From: Clostridia bacterium
GTDB lineage: Bacteria; Bacillota; Clostridia; Oscillospirales; CAG-272
Assembly: GCA_017447775.1 (NCBI GenBank)
Contig: JAFSMU010000033.1
Location: forward strand, 1-50,653
Direction of reading: 5' to 3'
DNA length: 50,653 nt
Under the pieces are notes generated by a model that was given only the letters and a program-made list of their open reading frames with translations, was not told where the DNA came from and searched no databases. The position numbers and the translations under genes are program-made. Below, one piece after another: positions 1 through 7,776 of this stretch (position 1 is the first letter of the stretch; each line of letters begins with the position of its first letter).

Positions 1-1
1 C

Positions 2-958
2 CCGGGACACGCTGACTCTGTCAAGAACATGATCACGGGTGCCGCTCAGATGGACGGCGCTATCCTCGTTGTTGCAGCTTCCGACGGTCCTCTGCAGCAG
101 ACACGTGAGCACGTTCTGCTTGCTCACCAGGTAGGCGTTCCTGCAATGGTAGTTTACCTCAACAAATGCGACCTCGTAGACGACGAAGAGCTTCTTGAAC
201 TCGTTGAGATGGACGTTCGCGACCTTCTTAACCAGTACAATTTCCCCGGTGACGATGTACCGATAATCCGCGGCTCCGCAAGAGAAGCGCTTGAATCCAC
301 ATCCACCGATATCAACGATCCGGTTTATGCTTCTATTCTTGAACTGATGAACGCAGTTGACGAGTATATTCCTACTCCTGAAAGAAAAGCTGACCTTCCG
401 TTCCTTATGCCTGTCGAGGACGTATTCTCGATCTCCGGCCGTGGTACGGTCGCTACAGGTAGAGTTGAGCGCGGTACAGTTAAGGTAAGCGACGAAGTTG
501 AGATCCTCGGCCTTACGGAAGAGAGAAGAAAATCCGTCGTTACAGGCGTTGAGATGTTCCACAAGCTTCTTGACCAGGCAGAGGCCGGCGATAACATCGG
601 CGTACTTCTTCGTGGCGTTGCTAAGAACGAAATCGAGCGTGGACAGGTCGTTTGCAAACCCGGTTCCGTTCATCCTCACACGAAATTCGTAGGACAGGTT
701 TACGTTCTTACGGAAAAAGAAGGCGGCCGTTCAAAGCCGTTCTTCTCCGGCTACCGCCCGCAGTTCTATTTCAGAACAACTGACGTTACCGGCGTTATCA
801 ACCTTCCCGAAGGCGTTGAAATGTGCCGCCCGGGCGACAACGTTGACATGACAGTCGAGCTTATCAGCCCGATCGCTATGGAAAAGAGCCTTACGTTCGC
901 TATCCGTGAGGGTGGCAGAACAGTTGGTTCCGGCATCGTTGCACAGATCATCGAATAA
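2..958 (+). CDS. tuf: Elongation factor Tu, 5' end outside window
   Basis: GTPase that carries aminoacyl-tRNA to the ribosomal A site. The reading frame is already open at base 2, starting inside the G3 element ([10 protein letters not shown]), so the first 80 or so residues lie before the window; 318 residues are present. The G4 motif NKCD and the G5 region GSARE follow, then EF-Tu domains 2 and 3 ([13 protein letters not shown]; the C-terminus ends in GIVAQIIE). Identity is certain from the near-continuous family match. One oddity is Ser in the G3 stretch, where EF-Tu normally has Tyr (PGHADYVKNM). A perfect 14-bp terminator follows 12 bases after the stop, so tuf ends its transcript here. 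Confidence 0.98.
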   Translation, partial: PGHADSVKNMITGAAQMDGAILVVAASDGPLQQTREHVLLAHQVGVPAMVVYLNKCDLVDDEELLELVEMDVRDLLNQYNFPGDDVPIIRGSAREALESTSTDINDPVYASILELMNAVDEYIPTPERKADLPFLMPVEDVFSISGRGTVATGRVERGTVKVSDEVEILGLTEERRKSVVTGVEMFHKLLDQAEAGDNIGVLLRGVAKNEIERGQVVCKPGSVHPHTKFVGQVYVLTEKEGGRSKPFFSGYRPQFYFRTTDVTGVINLPEGVEMCRPGDNVDMTVELISPIAMEKSLTFAIREGGRTVGSGIVAQIIE

Positions 959-969
959 TTCCGATCTTT

Positions 970-1010
970 ATTGTTCGGGGCGGCTTGCCGCCCCGAACAA
1001 TAGCATTTTT
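970..1010 (+). terminator. Rho-independent terminator of tuf
   Basis: A perfect 14-bp stem (970-983 with 988-1001, loop CTTG) rich in G and C is followed by a short T tract at 1006-1010. It separates tuf from the riboflavin transporter unit. Confidence 0.9.
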
Positions 1011-1031
1011 ATCAAGACAAAATAATATACA

Positions 1032-1138
1032 TATCTTTGGGGAATGGTGAAATTCCATACCGGTGGTAAAGTCCACGAGCGAGAGCCGATCAGGTGAGAT
1101 TCCTGAACCGACGGTAAAGTCCGGAAGGGAAAAGAATG
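1032..1138 (+). promoter_or_regulatory. FMN riboswitch (RFN element)
   Basis: The conserved RFN blocks are readable in order: GGTGAAATTCC, ACCGGTGGTAAAGTCC, CGAGC, then GGTGAGATTCC, GAACCGACGGTAAAGTCCGG and GGAAGGGAAAAGAAT. The closing stem pairs the ATCTTT side with the AAAGAAT side. It sits directly before a terminator hairpin and ribU. By family knowledge, FMN binding favours termination, so riboflavin uptake is switched off when FMN is plentiful. Confidence 0.96.
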
Positions 1139-1146
1139 AAAATTGC

Positions 1147-1173
1147 TCCCCGTTTGCGCGGGGATTTTTCTTT
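1147..1173 (+). terminator. Expression-platform terminator of FMN riboswitch
   Basis: TCCCCG (1147-1152) pairs with CGGGGA (1159-1164), followed by TTTTTCTTT. It lies about ten bases after the aptamer and about 34 bases before the ribU start, as expected for a transcriptional off-switch. Confidence 0.85.
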
Positions 1174-1206
1174 CCCCTTGAAAATTTTGAATTTTTGAGG
1201 TGAAAA

Positions 1207-1803
1207 ATGAAGAATAATATAAAAAACATACGAAAAATTACTGTTACGGGCATAATGTCAGCGGTGGCGGCGGTGCTGATGTTTCTTGAATTTTCCGTGC
1301 CGATCGTGCCGTCGTTTCTGAAATTTGATTTTTCCGATTTGCCCGCCGTCATAACGTCGTTCTCGCTTGGGCCGCTTTGGGGCGTGCTTGTCGAACTGCT
1401 GAAAAACGTTATACACTTGCCGTTTACGCAGACAAGTGGAGTCGGGGAGCTGGCAAACTTTATCATCGGCGCGCTGCTCGTTTTCCCCGCGGGACTGATC
1501 TACAAGAAGAAAAGGACACGCGGCGGCGCCGTCATCGGCTCGCTTGCGGGCGCACTTTTCGCGGCGGCGGTAAGCGTTCCGGTAAATTACTTCATAACGT
1601 ATCCTTTTTACACGAACTTTATGCCGATGGACGCGATAATCGGTATGTACCGCGCTATCGTTCCGGCGGCAGACACGCTTATAAAGGCGCTGCTCATCTT
1701 CAACGTGCCGTTTACGTTTGTGAAGGGGATTTTGTGCGTGCTTATAACATTTTTTGTCTACAAGCCGCTTTCCCGCGTGATAAAAGGAAAAAACAACGAT
1801 TGA
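1207..1803 (+). CDS. ribU: Riboflavin ECF transporter S component RibU
   Basis: Membrane substrate-binding subunit of an energy-coupling-factor transporter for riboflavin. The 198-residue protein has about five to six hydrophobic segments and the RibU hallmark block FLKFDFSDLPAVI (residues about 37-49), followed by GVLVELLKNVIH. The FMN riboswitch and its terminator directly upstream independently fix the substrate. The ATG at 1207 has a GAGGTG ribosome site about 5 bases before it. The shared EcfA1/A2/T module is not in the window, as is usual for group II ECF systems. It may be co-transcribed with the next gene, which begins 55 bases downstream with no terminator seen between. Confidence 0.94.
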   Translation: MKNNIKNIRKITVTGIMSAVAAVLMFLEFSVPIVPSFLKFDFSDLPAVITSFSLGPLWGVLVELLKNVIHLPFTQTSGVGELANFIIGALLVFPAGLIYKKKRTRGGAVIGSLAGALFAAAVSVPVNYFITYPFYTNFMPMDAIIGMYRAIVPAADTLIKALLIFNVPFTFVKGILCVLITFFVYKPLSRVIKGKNND

Positions 1804-1858
1804 AAATAACATCCATAAATACAAATATATAAATGTTTCAATATGAAATGGGAGTTTT

Positions 1859-2368
1859 ATGGCTGAATCTATAAAGAACTTTTTTGTCAACCTGTTCGGC
1901 AGTGCTTTTGGTGACAAAATAGCGGTTTTTCTATGCTCCATGCTGCCGATAATCGAGCTTCGAGGTTCGATCCCGCTTGGCGCGGCGTGCGGAATACCGT
2001 GGTATCTGAATTTTATTATAAGCATTGCGGGAAACCTTCTTCCCGTGCCGTTTATTTTGCTGCTTATAAAAAAGATACTCGAATGGATGAAAACGACGAA
2101 GGCGTTTTCGCGATTTGCGCTCTGGCTTGAAAAGAGGGCGGAAAAAAACAAGGGCAAGCTTGAAAAGGGCGTTTTTTTGGGGCTGATGCTGTTTGTCGCA
2201 ATTCCGATACCGGGCACGGGCGCGTGGACGGGCGCGCTTTTGGCGGCGCTTTCGGGGACGAAGTTCAAAACGTCGATGCTTGCAATCGCTATCGGCGTTA
2301 TTTTGGCGGGAATTATTATGACGCTTGCATCATACGGCGTTGTCGGATTCCTCAGTTTTCTTAAATAA
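1859..2368 (+). CDS. Small multidrug export (PF06695-like) membrane protein
   Basis: A 169-residue integral membrane protein matching the 'putative small multi-drug export' family (COG2426). The recognisable blocks are LCSMLPIIELRGSIPLGAA near the N-terminus and FVAIPIPGTGAWTGALLAAL in the second half. There are four to five hydrophobic helices with a charged middle loop (EKRAEKNKGKLEKG). The family name rests on thin evidence and the transported substrate is unknown. The start at 1859 follows a GGGAG site. It is downstream of ribU on the same strand and ends at its own terminator. Confidence 0.8.
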   Translation: MAESIKNFFVNLFGSAFGDKIAVFLCSMLPIIELRGSIPLGAACGIPWYLNFIISIAGNLLPVPFILLLIKKILEWMKTTKAFSRFALWLEKRAEKNKGKLEKGVFLGLMLFVAIPIPGTGAWTGALLAALSGTKFKTSMLAIAIGVILAGIIMTLASYGVVGFLSFLK

Positions 2369-2372
2369 TTTT

Positions 2373-2404
2373 ATCGCTCGGTATTTCCGGGCGATTTTTT
2401 TTGA
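2373..2404 (+). terminator. Terminator after the PF06695-like gene
   Basis: ATCGCTCGG pairs with CCGGGCGAT (one G-U pair, loop TATTT) and is followed by a run of eight T. It closes the ribU unit before the feo promoter. Confidence 0.85.
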
Positions 2405-2422
2405 TTTTTTCATATTTTTCTA

Positions 2423-2451
2423 TTGACAAAAGGCAAATACAGTATTATAAT
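2423..2451 (+). promoter_or_regulatory. Consensus sigma-A promoter of feo operon
   Basis: TTGACA (2423-2428) and TATAAT (2446-2451) are both perfect and are separated by 17 bases. This strong promoter probably needs repression. The first palindromic operator starts 7 bases after the -10 box, across the expected transcription start. Confidence 0.9.
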
Positions 2452-2457
2452 GTCTAT

Positions 2458-2475
2458 GGTTAGCAGGTGCTAACC
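2458..2475 (+). promoter_or_regulatory. Palindromic operator 1 of feo operon
   Basis: GGTTAGC-AGGT-GCTAACC is a perfect 7-bp inverted repeat at the predicted transcription start. The same TTAGY-N4-RCTAA core occurs twice more in this locus. It is probably bound by a metal-responsive repressor. The arm sequence recalls DtxR-family sites, but the half-site spacing is longer than in the classical DtxR box, so the regulator family is left open. Confidence 0.7.
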
Positions 2476-2493
2476 CTGTTTTCGACGCAAAAA

Positions 2494-2507
2494 TTAGCTT
2501 ATGCTAA
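2494..2507 (+). promoter_or_regulatory. Palindromic operator 2 of feo operon
   Basis: TTAGC-TTAT-GCTAA has the same core and 4-base spacer as site 1. It is centred 34 bp downstream of site 1 in the leader of the first feoA. Confidence 0.65.
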
Positions 2508-2538
2508 CTGACAATAAGAATAGCAAGGAAAGAATTAT

Positions 2539-2751
2539 ATGATGCCTTTGGTTTTTGCCCCTTCGGGCGAGGAAAATATTATAAAGAGGATAGGCGGCAC
2601 GCCTGAGGTGAAAAAGCACCTTGAAGACCTCGGATTTGTCGTCGGCGGCGCCGTTACGATCGTGAATACAATGGGCGGCAACGTCATTGTCAACGTAAAA
2701 GAGTCGCGCATTGCCATCAGTCGCGAGATGGCGCAGAAAATAATGATATAA
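2539..2751 (+). CDS. feoA: FeoA family protein (first copy)
   Basis: A small SH3-like cytoplasmic partner of the FeoB ferrous iron transporter, 70 residues. The FeoA pattern is visible as the GFVVGGAVTIVNTMGGNVIVNVKESRIAISREMA region without the long N-terminal strand; the N-terminus (MMPLVFAPSGEE) is divergent. Two adjacent ATG codons (2539 and 2542) are possible starts. The site AAGGAAAG lies about 6-8 bases upstream and does not decide between them. It is the first gene of the feo operon, 39 bases before the second feoA. Confidence 0.85.
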   Translation: MMPLVFAPSGEENIIKRIGGTPEVKKHLEDLGFVVGGAVTIVNTMGGNVIVNVKESRIAISREMAQKIMI

Positions 2752-2790
2752 TTTTTTGATTATATAACGTCAAGACAAGGAGGATTATTC

Positions 2791-3012
2791 ATGAGCACAC
2801 TGAGAGATGCGAAGATCGGCGATACCGTTAAGGTCGTCAGACTGAACGGCGAGGGCGCTGTGCGCCGTCGTATTATGGATATGGGTATCACGCGCGGGGT
2901 TGAGATATACGTCCGCAAGGTTGCCCCCCTCGGCGATCCTATCGAGGTAACTGTCCGCGGATACGAGCTTTCGCTTCGCAAGGCAGACGCTGAAATGATC
3001 GAGGTTGAATAA
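2791..3012 (+). CDS. feoA: FeoA family protein (second copy)
   Basis: A 73-residue FeoA with the more typical sequence: LRDAKIGDTVKVVRLNGEG, then RRRIMDMGITRGVEIYVRKVAPLGDPIEV and a C-terminal strand ELSLRKADAEMIEVE. FeoA proteins bind FeoB and support Fe(II) uptake. AAGGAGG lies 9 bases before the ATG. Two tandem, diverged FeoA genes ahead of FeoB are a recurrent Clostridia arrangement. The two copies here differ enough to suggest separate roles rather than a recent duplication. Confidence 0.93.
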   Translation: MSTLRDAKIGDTVKVVRLNGEGAVRRRIMDMGITRGVEIYVRKVAPLGDPIEVTVRGYELSLRKADAEMIEVE

Positions 3013-3019
3013 TTGTTCC

Positions 3020-3034
3020 GGGGACGGCGTCCCC
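3020..3034 (+). promoter_or_regulatory. Intercistronic hairpin between feoA and feoB
   Basis: GGGGAC-GGC-GTCCCC forms a compact GC stem 8 bases after the second feoA stop. There is no T run, so it is unlikely to terminate. It could instead be a processing or mRNA-stability element that sets FeoA above FeoB (inference). Confidence 0.5.
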
Positions 3035-3051
3035 ACAAATTCAGTAATGAT

Positions 3052-3067
3052 GTTAGTTTTGACTAAC
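3052..3067 (+). promoter_or_regulatory. Palindromic operator 3, just before feoB
   Basis: GTTAGT-TTTG-ACTAAC is a 6-bp inverted repeat with the same 4-base spacer as sites 1 and 2. It ends 20 bases before the feoB ATG. It may be a roadblock site for the same repressor or part of an internal control point. No clear promoter is seen next to it. Confidence 0.55.
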
Positions 3068-3087
3068 GAAGAAAGAGAGGAAAAAAT

Positions 3088-5568
3088 ATGAGTTTGAGAA
3101 TTGCCCTTGCGGGCAACCCGAACAGCGGCAAAACGACGCTTTTCAACGCGCTCACCGGCTCAAACCAGTTCGTCGGAAACTGGCCGGGCGTTACGGTTGA
3201 GAAAAAGGAAGGCAAGCTGAAAAAGCACGATGACGTTGTCATCGCCGACCTTCCGGGCATTTATTCGCTTTCTCCCTACACACTTGAAGAAGTTGTTGCG
3301 AGAAATTATCTTATCACAGAGCGCCCCGACGCGATACTCAATATCGTCGACGGCACAAACCTTGAACGCAACCTATACCTTACGACGCAGCTGACAGAGC
3401 TTGGCATCCCTGTTGTCATTGCGGTCAACATGATGGACGTCGTGAAAAAGAGCGGCGATGACATCAACATCGAGGAGCTTTCCCGCCAGCTCGGCTGCAA
3501 GGTGGTCGAGATATCCGCTCTCAAAGGCGACGGCGTTATGGAAGCTGCCGAGGAAGCCATCAAAGCGGCGGAAGGGGAGAAGACCGTTCCGCAACATTCG
3601 TTCTCAGGCCCCGTTGAGCACGCACTGGCTCACATCGAGGAGGCGGCCGTTCACGGTATGCCCGCGGAGCAGCAGAGATGGTACGCGCTTAAAATCTTTG
3701 AGCGCGACGACAAGGTGCTTGAACAACTGAATCTTGACGACGCGACGCTTTCTCACATCGAGGAAGACATAAAAGCGGCTGAAAAAGAGCTTGACGACAT
3801 CTCCGAGAGTATCATAACAAACGAAAGATACATCTACATCGGCGGCGTTATCAAGGCTTGCTACAAGAAAAAGAGCAAGGAAAAGCTGACTGTTTCGGAT
3901 AAGATCGACCGCGTTGTTACAAACAGATGGGCGGCGTTCCCGATATTCATTGCGATAATGTTCCTTGTTTACTACATATCCGTAACTACGATCGGCACGA
4001 TCTTCACCGACTGGGCAAACGACGGTGTGTTCGGCGACGGCTGGCACCTCATCGGCATCGGCGACAAAGCGTATGACGACGCTATTACGGAATACGCAAA
4101 AGACAATCTTTGGAACGACGAGTTCGTTTCTCTTATCGACAAGGCGGTAGACGCCGACGTTCCGGGCGCATCCGATATCAAGGGCGCTATTAAGGACGAG
4201 GACTACGGCGCGTTTGACGAGGCGTGGGGATTCTATGCCGACGCTGTCATGGAGTCGCTTTCAGAGGAGGACGCGGCGCGTCTTGACGAAATGTATGAAG
4301 CGGCGCTCGGTGAGGAAGCCGAAGGCGTGCCCGATCCGTCGGAATACGGCGTATGGGTACCGGGCATACCCGTTCTGCTTGACAAGGCGCTTCTCAATGA
4401 AGAAGGCGAGCCGAGAATACCCGTTTGGCTTTACAGTCTTATCCAGGACGGCATCGTCGGCGGCGTCGGCGCTGTGCTTGGGTTCGTTCCGCAGATGATC
4501 GTATTGTTCATACTGCTTGCGTTCCTTGAAGCGTGCGGCTATATGGCGCGCGTGGCGTTCGTTATGGACAGAATTTTCCGCCGTTTCGGTCTTTCGGGCA
4601 AGTCGTTCATTCCTATGCTTATCGGCACAGGATGCGGCGTTCCGGGCGTTATGGCATCGCGTACTATCGAAAACGAGCGCGACCGCAGGATGACGATAAT
4701 GACGACGACGTTCATCCCTTGCGGCGCAAAGCTCCCGATCATCGCGCTTATCGCAACGTCGCTGTTCCACGGCGCGTGGTGGGTAGCTCCGTCGGCATAC
4801 TTTATCGGTATCGCGGCGATAGTCGTATCGGGCATTATGCTTAAAAAGACAAAGATGTTCGCCGGCGATCCCGCTCCGTTCGTTATGGAGCTTCCGGCAT
4901 ATCACTGGCCGACCTTTGGCAACATTATGCGTTCAATGTGGGAGCGTTGCTGGTCGTTCATCAAGAAAGCCGGCACGATAATTCTGCTTTCGTCTATCAT
5001 AATCTGGGCTGGCTCGCGCTTCGGCTGGGTTGACGGAACGTTTATGTTCAACGCGGATATGGATATCGCAAACAGCATTCTCGGCAAAATCGGCATCGGA
5101 CTTAAATGGATCTTCGCTCCTCTGGGCTTCGGTATCGGAGAAGAGGGCATCACGGCGACGATCGCAACCATTATGGGACTTGTTGCAAAAGAGGAAGTTG
5201 TCGGCGTATTCGGCGTGCTTGACTTTGTAGGACTCGGACAGCTTGCGGGCTATTCGTTCCTCGTATTCAACCTGCTTTGCGCTCCGTGCTTTGCTGCGAT
5301 CGGCGCGATCAAACGCGAAATGAACAGCGCAAAATGGACTTGGTTCGCAATAGGCTATCAGTGCTTGCTCGCGTATGCCGCATCGCTTATGATCTATCAG
5401 ATCGGCGCGATCTTCGATCCTGCGGTCAAGGTAAACGTATTCGGTCTTATCGCGGCACTGCTTGTGCTTGGCGGCATCATCTATATGCTCTTCATCAAGA
5501 AGTATAAAGATCCCACAAAGCTGACGGTTGACGTTAAAACAAGCAAAAAAGAAAAAGTAGAAAAATAA
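3088..5568 (+). CDS. feoB: Ferrous iron transport protein FeoB with large acidic insert
   Basis: G-protein-coupled Fe(II) permease of the cytoplasmic membrane, 826 residues. The N-terminal GTPase shows G1 GNPNSGKTTLFN (residues 9-20), G2 around GNWPGVTVEKKEG, G3 DLPG, G4 NMMD and G5 SALKGDG. Membrane segments start near residue 281. Gate-region blocks are GVGAVLGFVPQMIVLFILLAFLE, then MLIGTGCGVPGVMASRT and FIPCGAKLPI. The last helices contain LLCAPCFAAIGAIKRE and a basic tail. The unusual part is about residues 305-447: the first periplasm-facing loop is about 140 residues long and very rich in Asp and Glu, far longer than in common FeoB proteins of 650-750 residues. The ATG has a GAAAGAGAGG site. 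It follows two feoA genes and precedes a Cys-rich partner. Confidence 0.97.
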   Translation: MSLRIALAGNPNSGKTTLFNALTGSNQFVGNWPGVTVEKKEGKLKKHDDVVIADLPGIYSLSPYTLEEVVARNYLITERPDAILNIVDGTNLERNLYLTTQLTELGIPVVIAVNMMDVVKKSGDDINIEELSRQLGCKVVEISALKGDGVMEAAEEAIKAAEGEKTVPQHSFSGPVEHALAHIEEAAVHGMPAEQQRWYALKIFERDDKVLEQLNLDDATLSHIEEDIKAAEKELDDISESIITNERYIYIGGVIKACYKKKSKEKLTVSDKIDRVVTNRWAAFPIFIAIMFLVYYISVTTIGTIFTDWANDGVFGDGWHLIGIGDKAYDDAITEYAKDNLWNDEFVSLIDKAVDADVPGASDIKGAIKDEDYGAFDEAWGFYADAVMESLSEEDAARLDEMYEAALGEEAEGVPDPSEYGVWVPGIPVLLDKALLNEEGEPRIPVWLYSLIQDGIVGGVGAVLGFVPQMIVLFILLAFLEACGYMARVAFVMDRIFRRFGLSGKSFIPMLIGTGCGVPGVMASRTIENERDRRMTIMTTTFIPCGAKLPIIALIATSLFHGAWWVAPSAYFIGIAAIVVSGIMLKKTKMFAGDPAPFVMELPAYHWPTFGNIMRSMWERCWSFIKKAGTIILLSSIIIWAGSRFGWVDGTFMFNADMDIANSILGKIGIGLKWIFAPLGFGIGEEGITATIATIMGLVAKEEVVGVFGVLDFVGLGQLAGYSFLVFNLLCAPCFAAIGAIKREMNSAKWTWFAIGYQCLLAYAASLMIYQIGAIFDPAVKVNVFGLIAALLVLGGIIYMLFIKKYKDPTKLTVDVKTSKKEKVEK

Positions 5569-5587
5569 TCAAAAGAGGTGACGTTTG

Positions 5588-5767
5588 ATGCTTAATTGGA
5601 TAGCGCAAAACGGCCTTACGATCGCGGTCATCGCGGTTGTGGCTGCCCTTGTCGCCATTGCGGTCGTTGTAATGGTGCGGGATAAGAAAAAAGGGAAGAA
5701 TTCCTGCGGCTCTTGCGGGGGCGGCTGTGCCGGCTGCCCGATGAGCGGAAAATGTCATAGTAAGTAA
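5588..5767 (+). CDS. FeoB-associated Cys-rich membrane protein
   Basis: A 59-residue single-pass protein: an N-terminal hydrophobic helix (about residues 7-29, AVIAVVAALVAIAVVVMV), a basic stretch (RDKKKGKN), then a cysteine cluster CGSCGGGCAGCP..GKC. This matches the FeoB_associated family (PF12669) found directly after feoB in Firmicutes. The cysteines may bind incoming Fe(II), but the role is unproven. I chose the ATG at 5588 over the in-frame TTG at 5585 because GAGGTG lies 8 bases before it. It is the last gene of the feo operon. Confidence 0.9.
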   Translation: MLNWIAQNGLTIAVIAVVAALVAIAVVVMVRDKKKGKNSCGSCGGGCAGCPMSGKCHSK

Positions 5768-5772
5768 AAATC

Positions 5773-5801
5773 AAAAAGCGCCGCGTTTGCGGCGCTTTTT
5801 T
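5773..5801. terminator. Bidirectional terminator after feo operon
   Basis: AAAAAGCGCCGC and GCGGCGCTTTTTT form a strong stem with A and T tracts on both sides. It ends the feo operon from the left and the DUF4091 gene from the right. Confidence 0.9.
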
Positions 5802-5809
5802 GCGTTTTA

Positions 5810-7477
5810 TCAAAGCTTTGCCTTTATCATTTCGTTTATTTTCTCGCGCACGCGCATAAGCTCGGCGGCGCTGTGCGGGCAGTCGTCAAAAGTTATAGGC
5901 TTGCCGTAAGCTTCCTCGCACGCGCGAAGCGTTTCTTCTTTGCCCCAGAGCGACTCGCACAGCTTCATCGCGCGCATATCGGTAAGCCCCTGCGCGAACA
6001 CGACGAGCCTTAGCGATTCCATCGCCGTGCCGTCCTTTGCGGGATAAACCGAAAACGCGTCGCCCGCCGGCACCCAGAACTCGCCCGAAAGCTCGCAAAA
6101 CGGCTCGATCTCATCGGCTGAAAAGCGGTTGTTGAAGAAATTATAACCCCACTGCAAAAAGCCCTTGACGTCGTACTTGTACATCTGCATACCTATCGCG
6201 CGCGTGCGCCACGACGGCATCGATATAAGCCTGTTTGAAACGCCGACGCACTGCCCGCAGCAGTAATACGTCCAAAGTCCCGGCACACCGGCGTCAATAA
6301 ACGGCTCGATGTGATCCGACGCGGGTATCGGCGTTTTTACAACGCCCATTTTGTAAAAATCAAAGTTTGAGAGCGCGTCCATGACCGTGTAACCGTCAAG
6401 GATATCGGCAACGGCGTCTTTTGCGCGGCGGTAGCTGTCGAGATGCTCCTCATTCGGCTCGTCGGATATGTGAAAATAGCACTTTTCATCCTCGCCGCGC
6501 GCCTTCATGTGAGAGATGAACGACGTCAAAAACGCGCGCAGAAAAGCCACGTATTCCTCGGAATGGGAATCGGTCTGCCAGCCGAATATCTTTTCTTCTT
6601 TGCCGTCGACCTCGGCGACGATCTTCGGCGCGTGCGCCACGCCCCATTGCGTATAAAGGTGGGATATTTCGTAGTATTTTATCCCCTCACCCCTTATAAG
6701 ATCGAGGTATCTGTCAAGCATTTCATAAGAGAACGTATAGCTGTCGCCGTCTTTTTTGATCTTGACGAGCTGCGTCGTCGTCCGCTCGCCGCCGACGCCC
6801 GTATCGAGCGGGGGAGTGAACACGGGAACAAGAAGCATATTTATTCCGTTTCTGACAGCGGTTTTGACGTAATTTCGGATTATTTCAAAGTGCCTGTCGC
6901 TCCACACCGGCACGTCGTAGTAGTTTGCAAGGCAATCGCAGTAAAACCACTCGGTGTAGATAAGCTCCTGCTTTGGAAGCGACGCAGGTATCACGTCGAC
7001 GCAAAACGTCGCGCTCTTTTCCTCGCCGTCCATATTCACAAAAGTTACCGTCACATAATGATCGCCGCGCGCCATTCCCTCGGGAACGGTAAGGTCTATC
7101 CATAAAGCGCGCAGTGTATCCGCAACAGCGCGGACTTTTCCAAGCGGCGCGTCGGATGATACGTACGTCATCGGCGCGAGTATGTCGGGGTAAAGCCCCG
7201 GCGTCGTTCTGAGATAATTGTCGTCGGTGCGCCCTTTGTACGCAGGGTACGAAACGGGGACGTTCTGCACCTTTTTCACGCTGCAAAGCGGCGCAAGCTC
7301 GCCCGAGAGCTTCACTGTGCAAAATTCGTGTGCGTAAACGTCGTCATCGGCGGTAAACGCCACCTGAAACGACACTCTCTCGCCCGGGAATGCTGAAACG
7401 CGGCTCGTTTCGGGGTAGGAGGTTATCGGCGCGTCGAGGAATATTTTTTCAAGGGAAGAAACTGTTTTTATCTTCAT
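5810..7477 (-). CDS. DUF4091 domain protein, glycoside-hydrolase-like
   Basis: A 555-residue protein without a signal peptide. The N-terminal 180 residues look like a beta-sandwich (PGERVSFQVAFTADDD, VTFVNMDGEEKSATFCVDVIP). A TIM-barrel-like region follows, with CYFHISDEP near residue 335, FLQWGYNFF and a C-terminal helical part. This matches DUF4091, a family related to glycoside hydrolases. The acidic DEP motif is the likely active-site area, but no substrate has been assigned. The ATG at 7477 has GGAG 6 bases upstream; an in-frame TTG 12 bases earlier is less likely. It is transcribed alone, convergent with the feo operon and divergent from metK. Confidence 0.85.
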   Translation of the reverse strand: MKIKTVSSLEKIFLDAPITSYPETSRVSAFPGERVSFQVAFTADDDVYAHEFCTVKLSGELAPLCSVKKVQNVPVSYPAYKGRTDDNYLRTTPGLYPDILAPMTYVSSDAPLGKVRAVADTLRALWIDLTVPEGMARGDHYVTVTFVNMDGEEKSATFCVDVIPASLPKQELIYTEWFYCDCLANYYDVPVWSDRHFEIIRNYVKTAVRNGINMLLVPVFTPPLDTGVGGERTTTQLVKIKKDGDSYTFSYEMLDRYLDLIRGEGIKYYEISHLYTQWGVAHAPKIVAEVDGKEEKIFGWQTDSHSEEYVAFLRAFLTSFISHMKARGEDEKCYFHISDEPNEEHLDSYRRAKDAVADILDGYTVMDALSNFDFYKMGVVKTPIPASDHIEPFIDAGVPGLWTYYCCGQCVGVSNRLISMPSWRTRAIGMQMYKYDVKGFLQWGYNFFNNRFSADEIEPFCELSGEFWVPAGDAFSVYPAKDGTAMESLRLVVFAQGLTDMRAMKLCESLWGKEETLRACEEAYGKPITFDDCPHSAAELMRVREKINEMIKAKL

Positions 7478-7588
7478 AATTATCTCCAAAATCGTCGTTT
7501 TGATAAGTATATCATATCACAGGACCGTTGTCAATCGTGCCGCGCCGCCGATTTTATGTAATTAGCGGCGTTTTTTTCAAAAAAACAC

Positions 7589-7617
7589 TTGAAATATTGT
7601 ATATTATATGATATACT
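7589..7617 (+). promoter_or_regulatory. Promoter of metK transcript
   Basis: TTGAAA (7589-7594), a 17-base spacer and TATACT (7612-7617). The predicted transcript begins at the 5' strand of the SAM riboswitch P1 helix, which fits well. Apart from this promoter, the riboswitch and its terminator, the 299 bases between 7478 and 7776 hold nothing else recognisable. Confidence 0.8.
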
Positions 7618-7621
7618 AATT

Positions 7622-7707
7622 CAGTCATCAAGAGCGGCGGAGGGACTGGCCCTGTGAAGCCCGGCAACCTGTGTAATACAAGGTGCCAAACCCTGACGGA
7701 TGAGAAA
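7622..7707 (+). promoter_or_regulatory. SAM-I riboswitch (S-box) upstream of metK
   Basis: The S-box core is clear: TCATCAAGAGCGGCGGAGGG, ACTGGCCC, TGAAGCCCGGCAACC, then GGTGCCAAACCCTGACGGATGAGA. P1 pairs TCATC (7625-7629) with GATGA (7699-7703). By family knowledge, SAM binding promotes the terminator downstream, so SAM represses its own synthase. Confidence 0.97.
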
Positions 7708-7720
7708 AAAATAATATCTC

Positions 7721-7748
7721 ACCGTCGGAAATACCCGGCGGTTTTTCT
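7721..7748 (+). terminator. Expression-platform terminator of SAM riboswitch
   Basis: ACCGTCGG (7721-7728) pairs with CCGGCGGT (7735-7742), followed by TTTTTCTTT. It sits between the aptamer and the metK ribosome site. Confidence 0.88.
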
Positions 7749-7776
7749 TTGACAATAACAAAAAAGGGGAAAAGTA

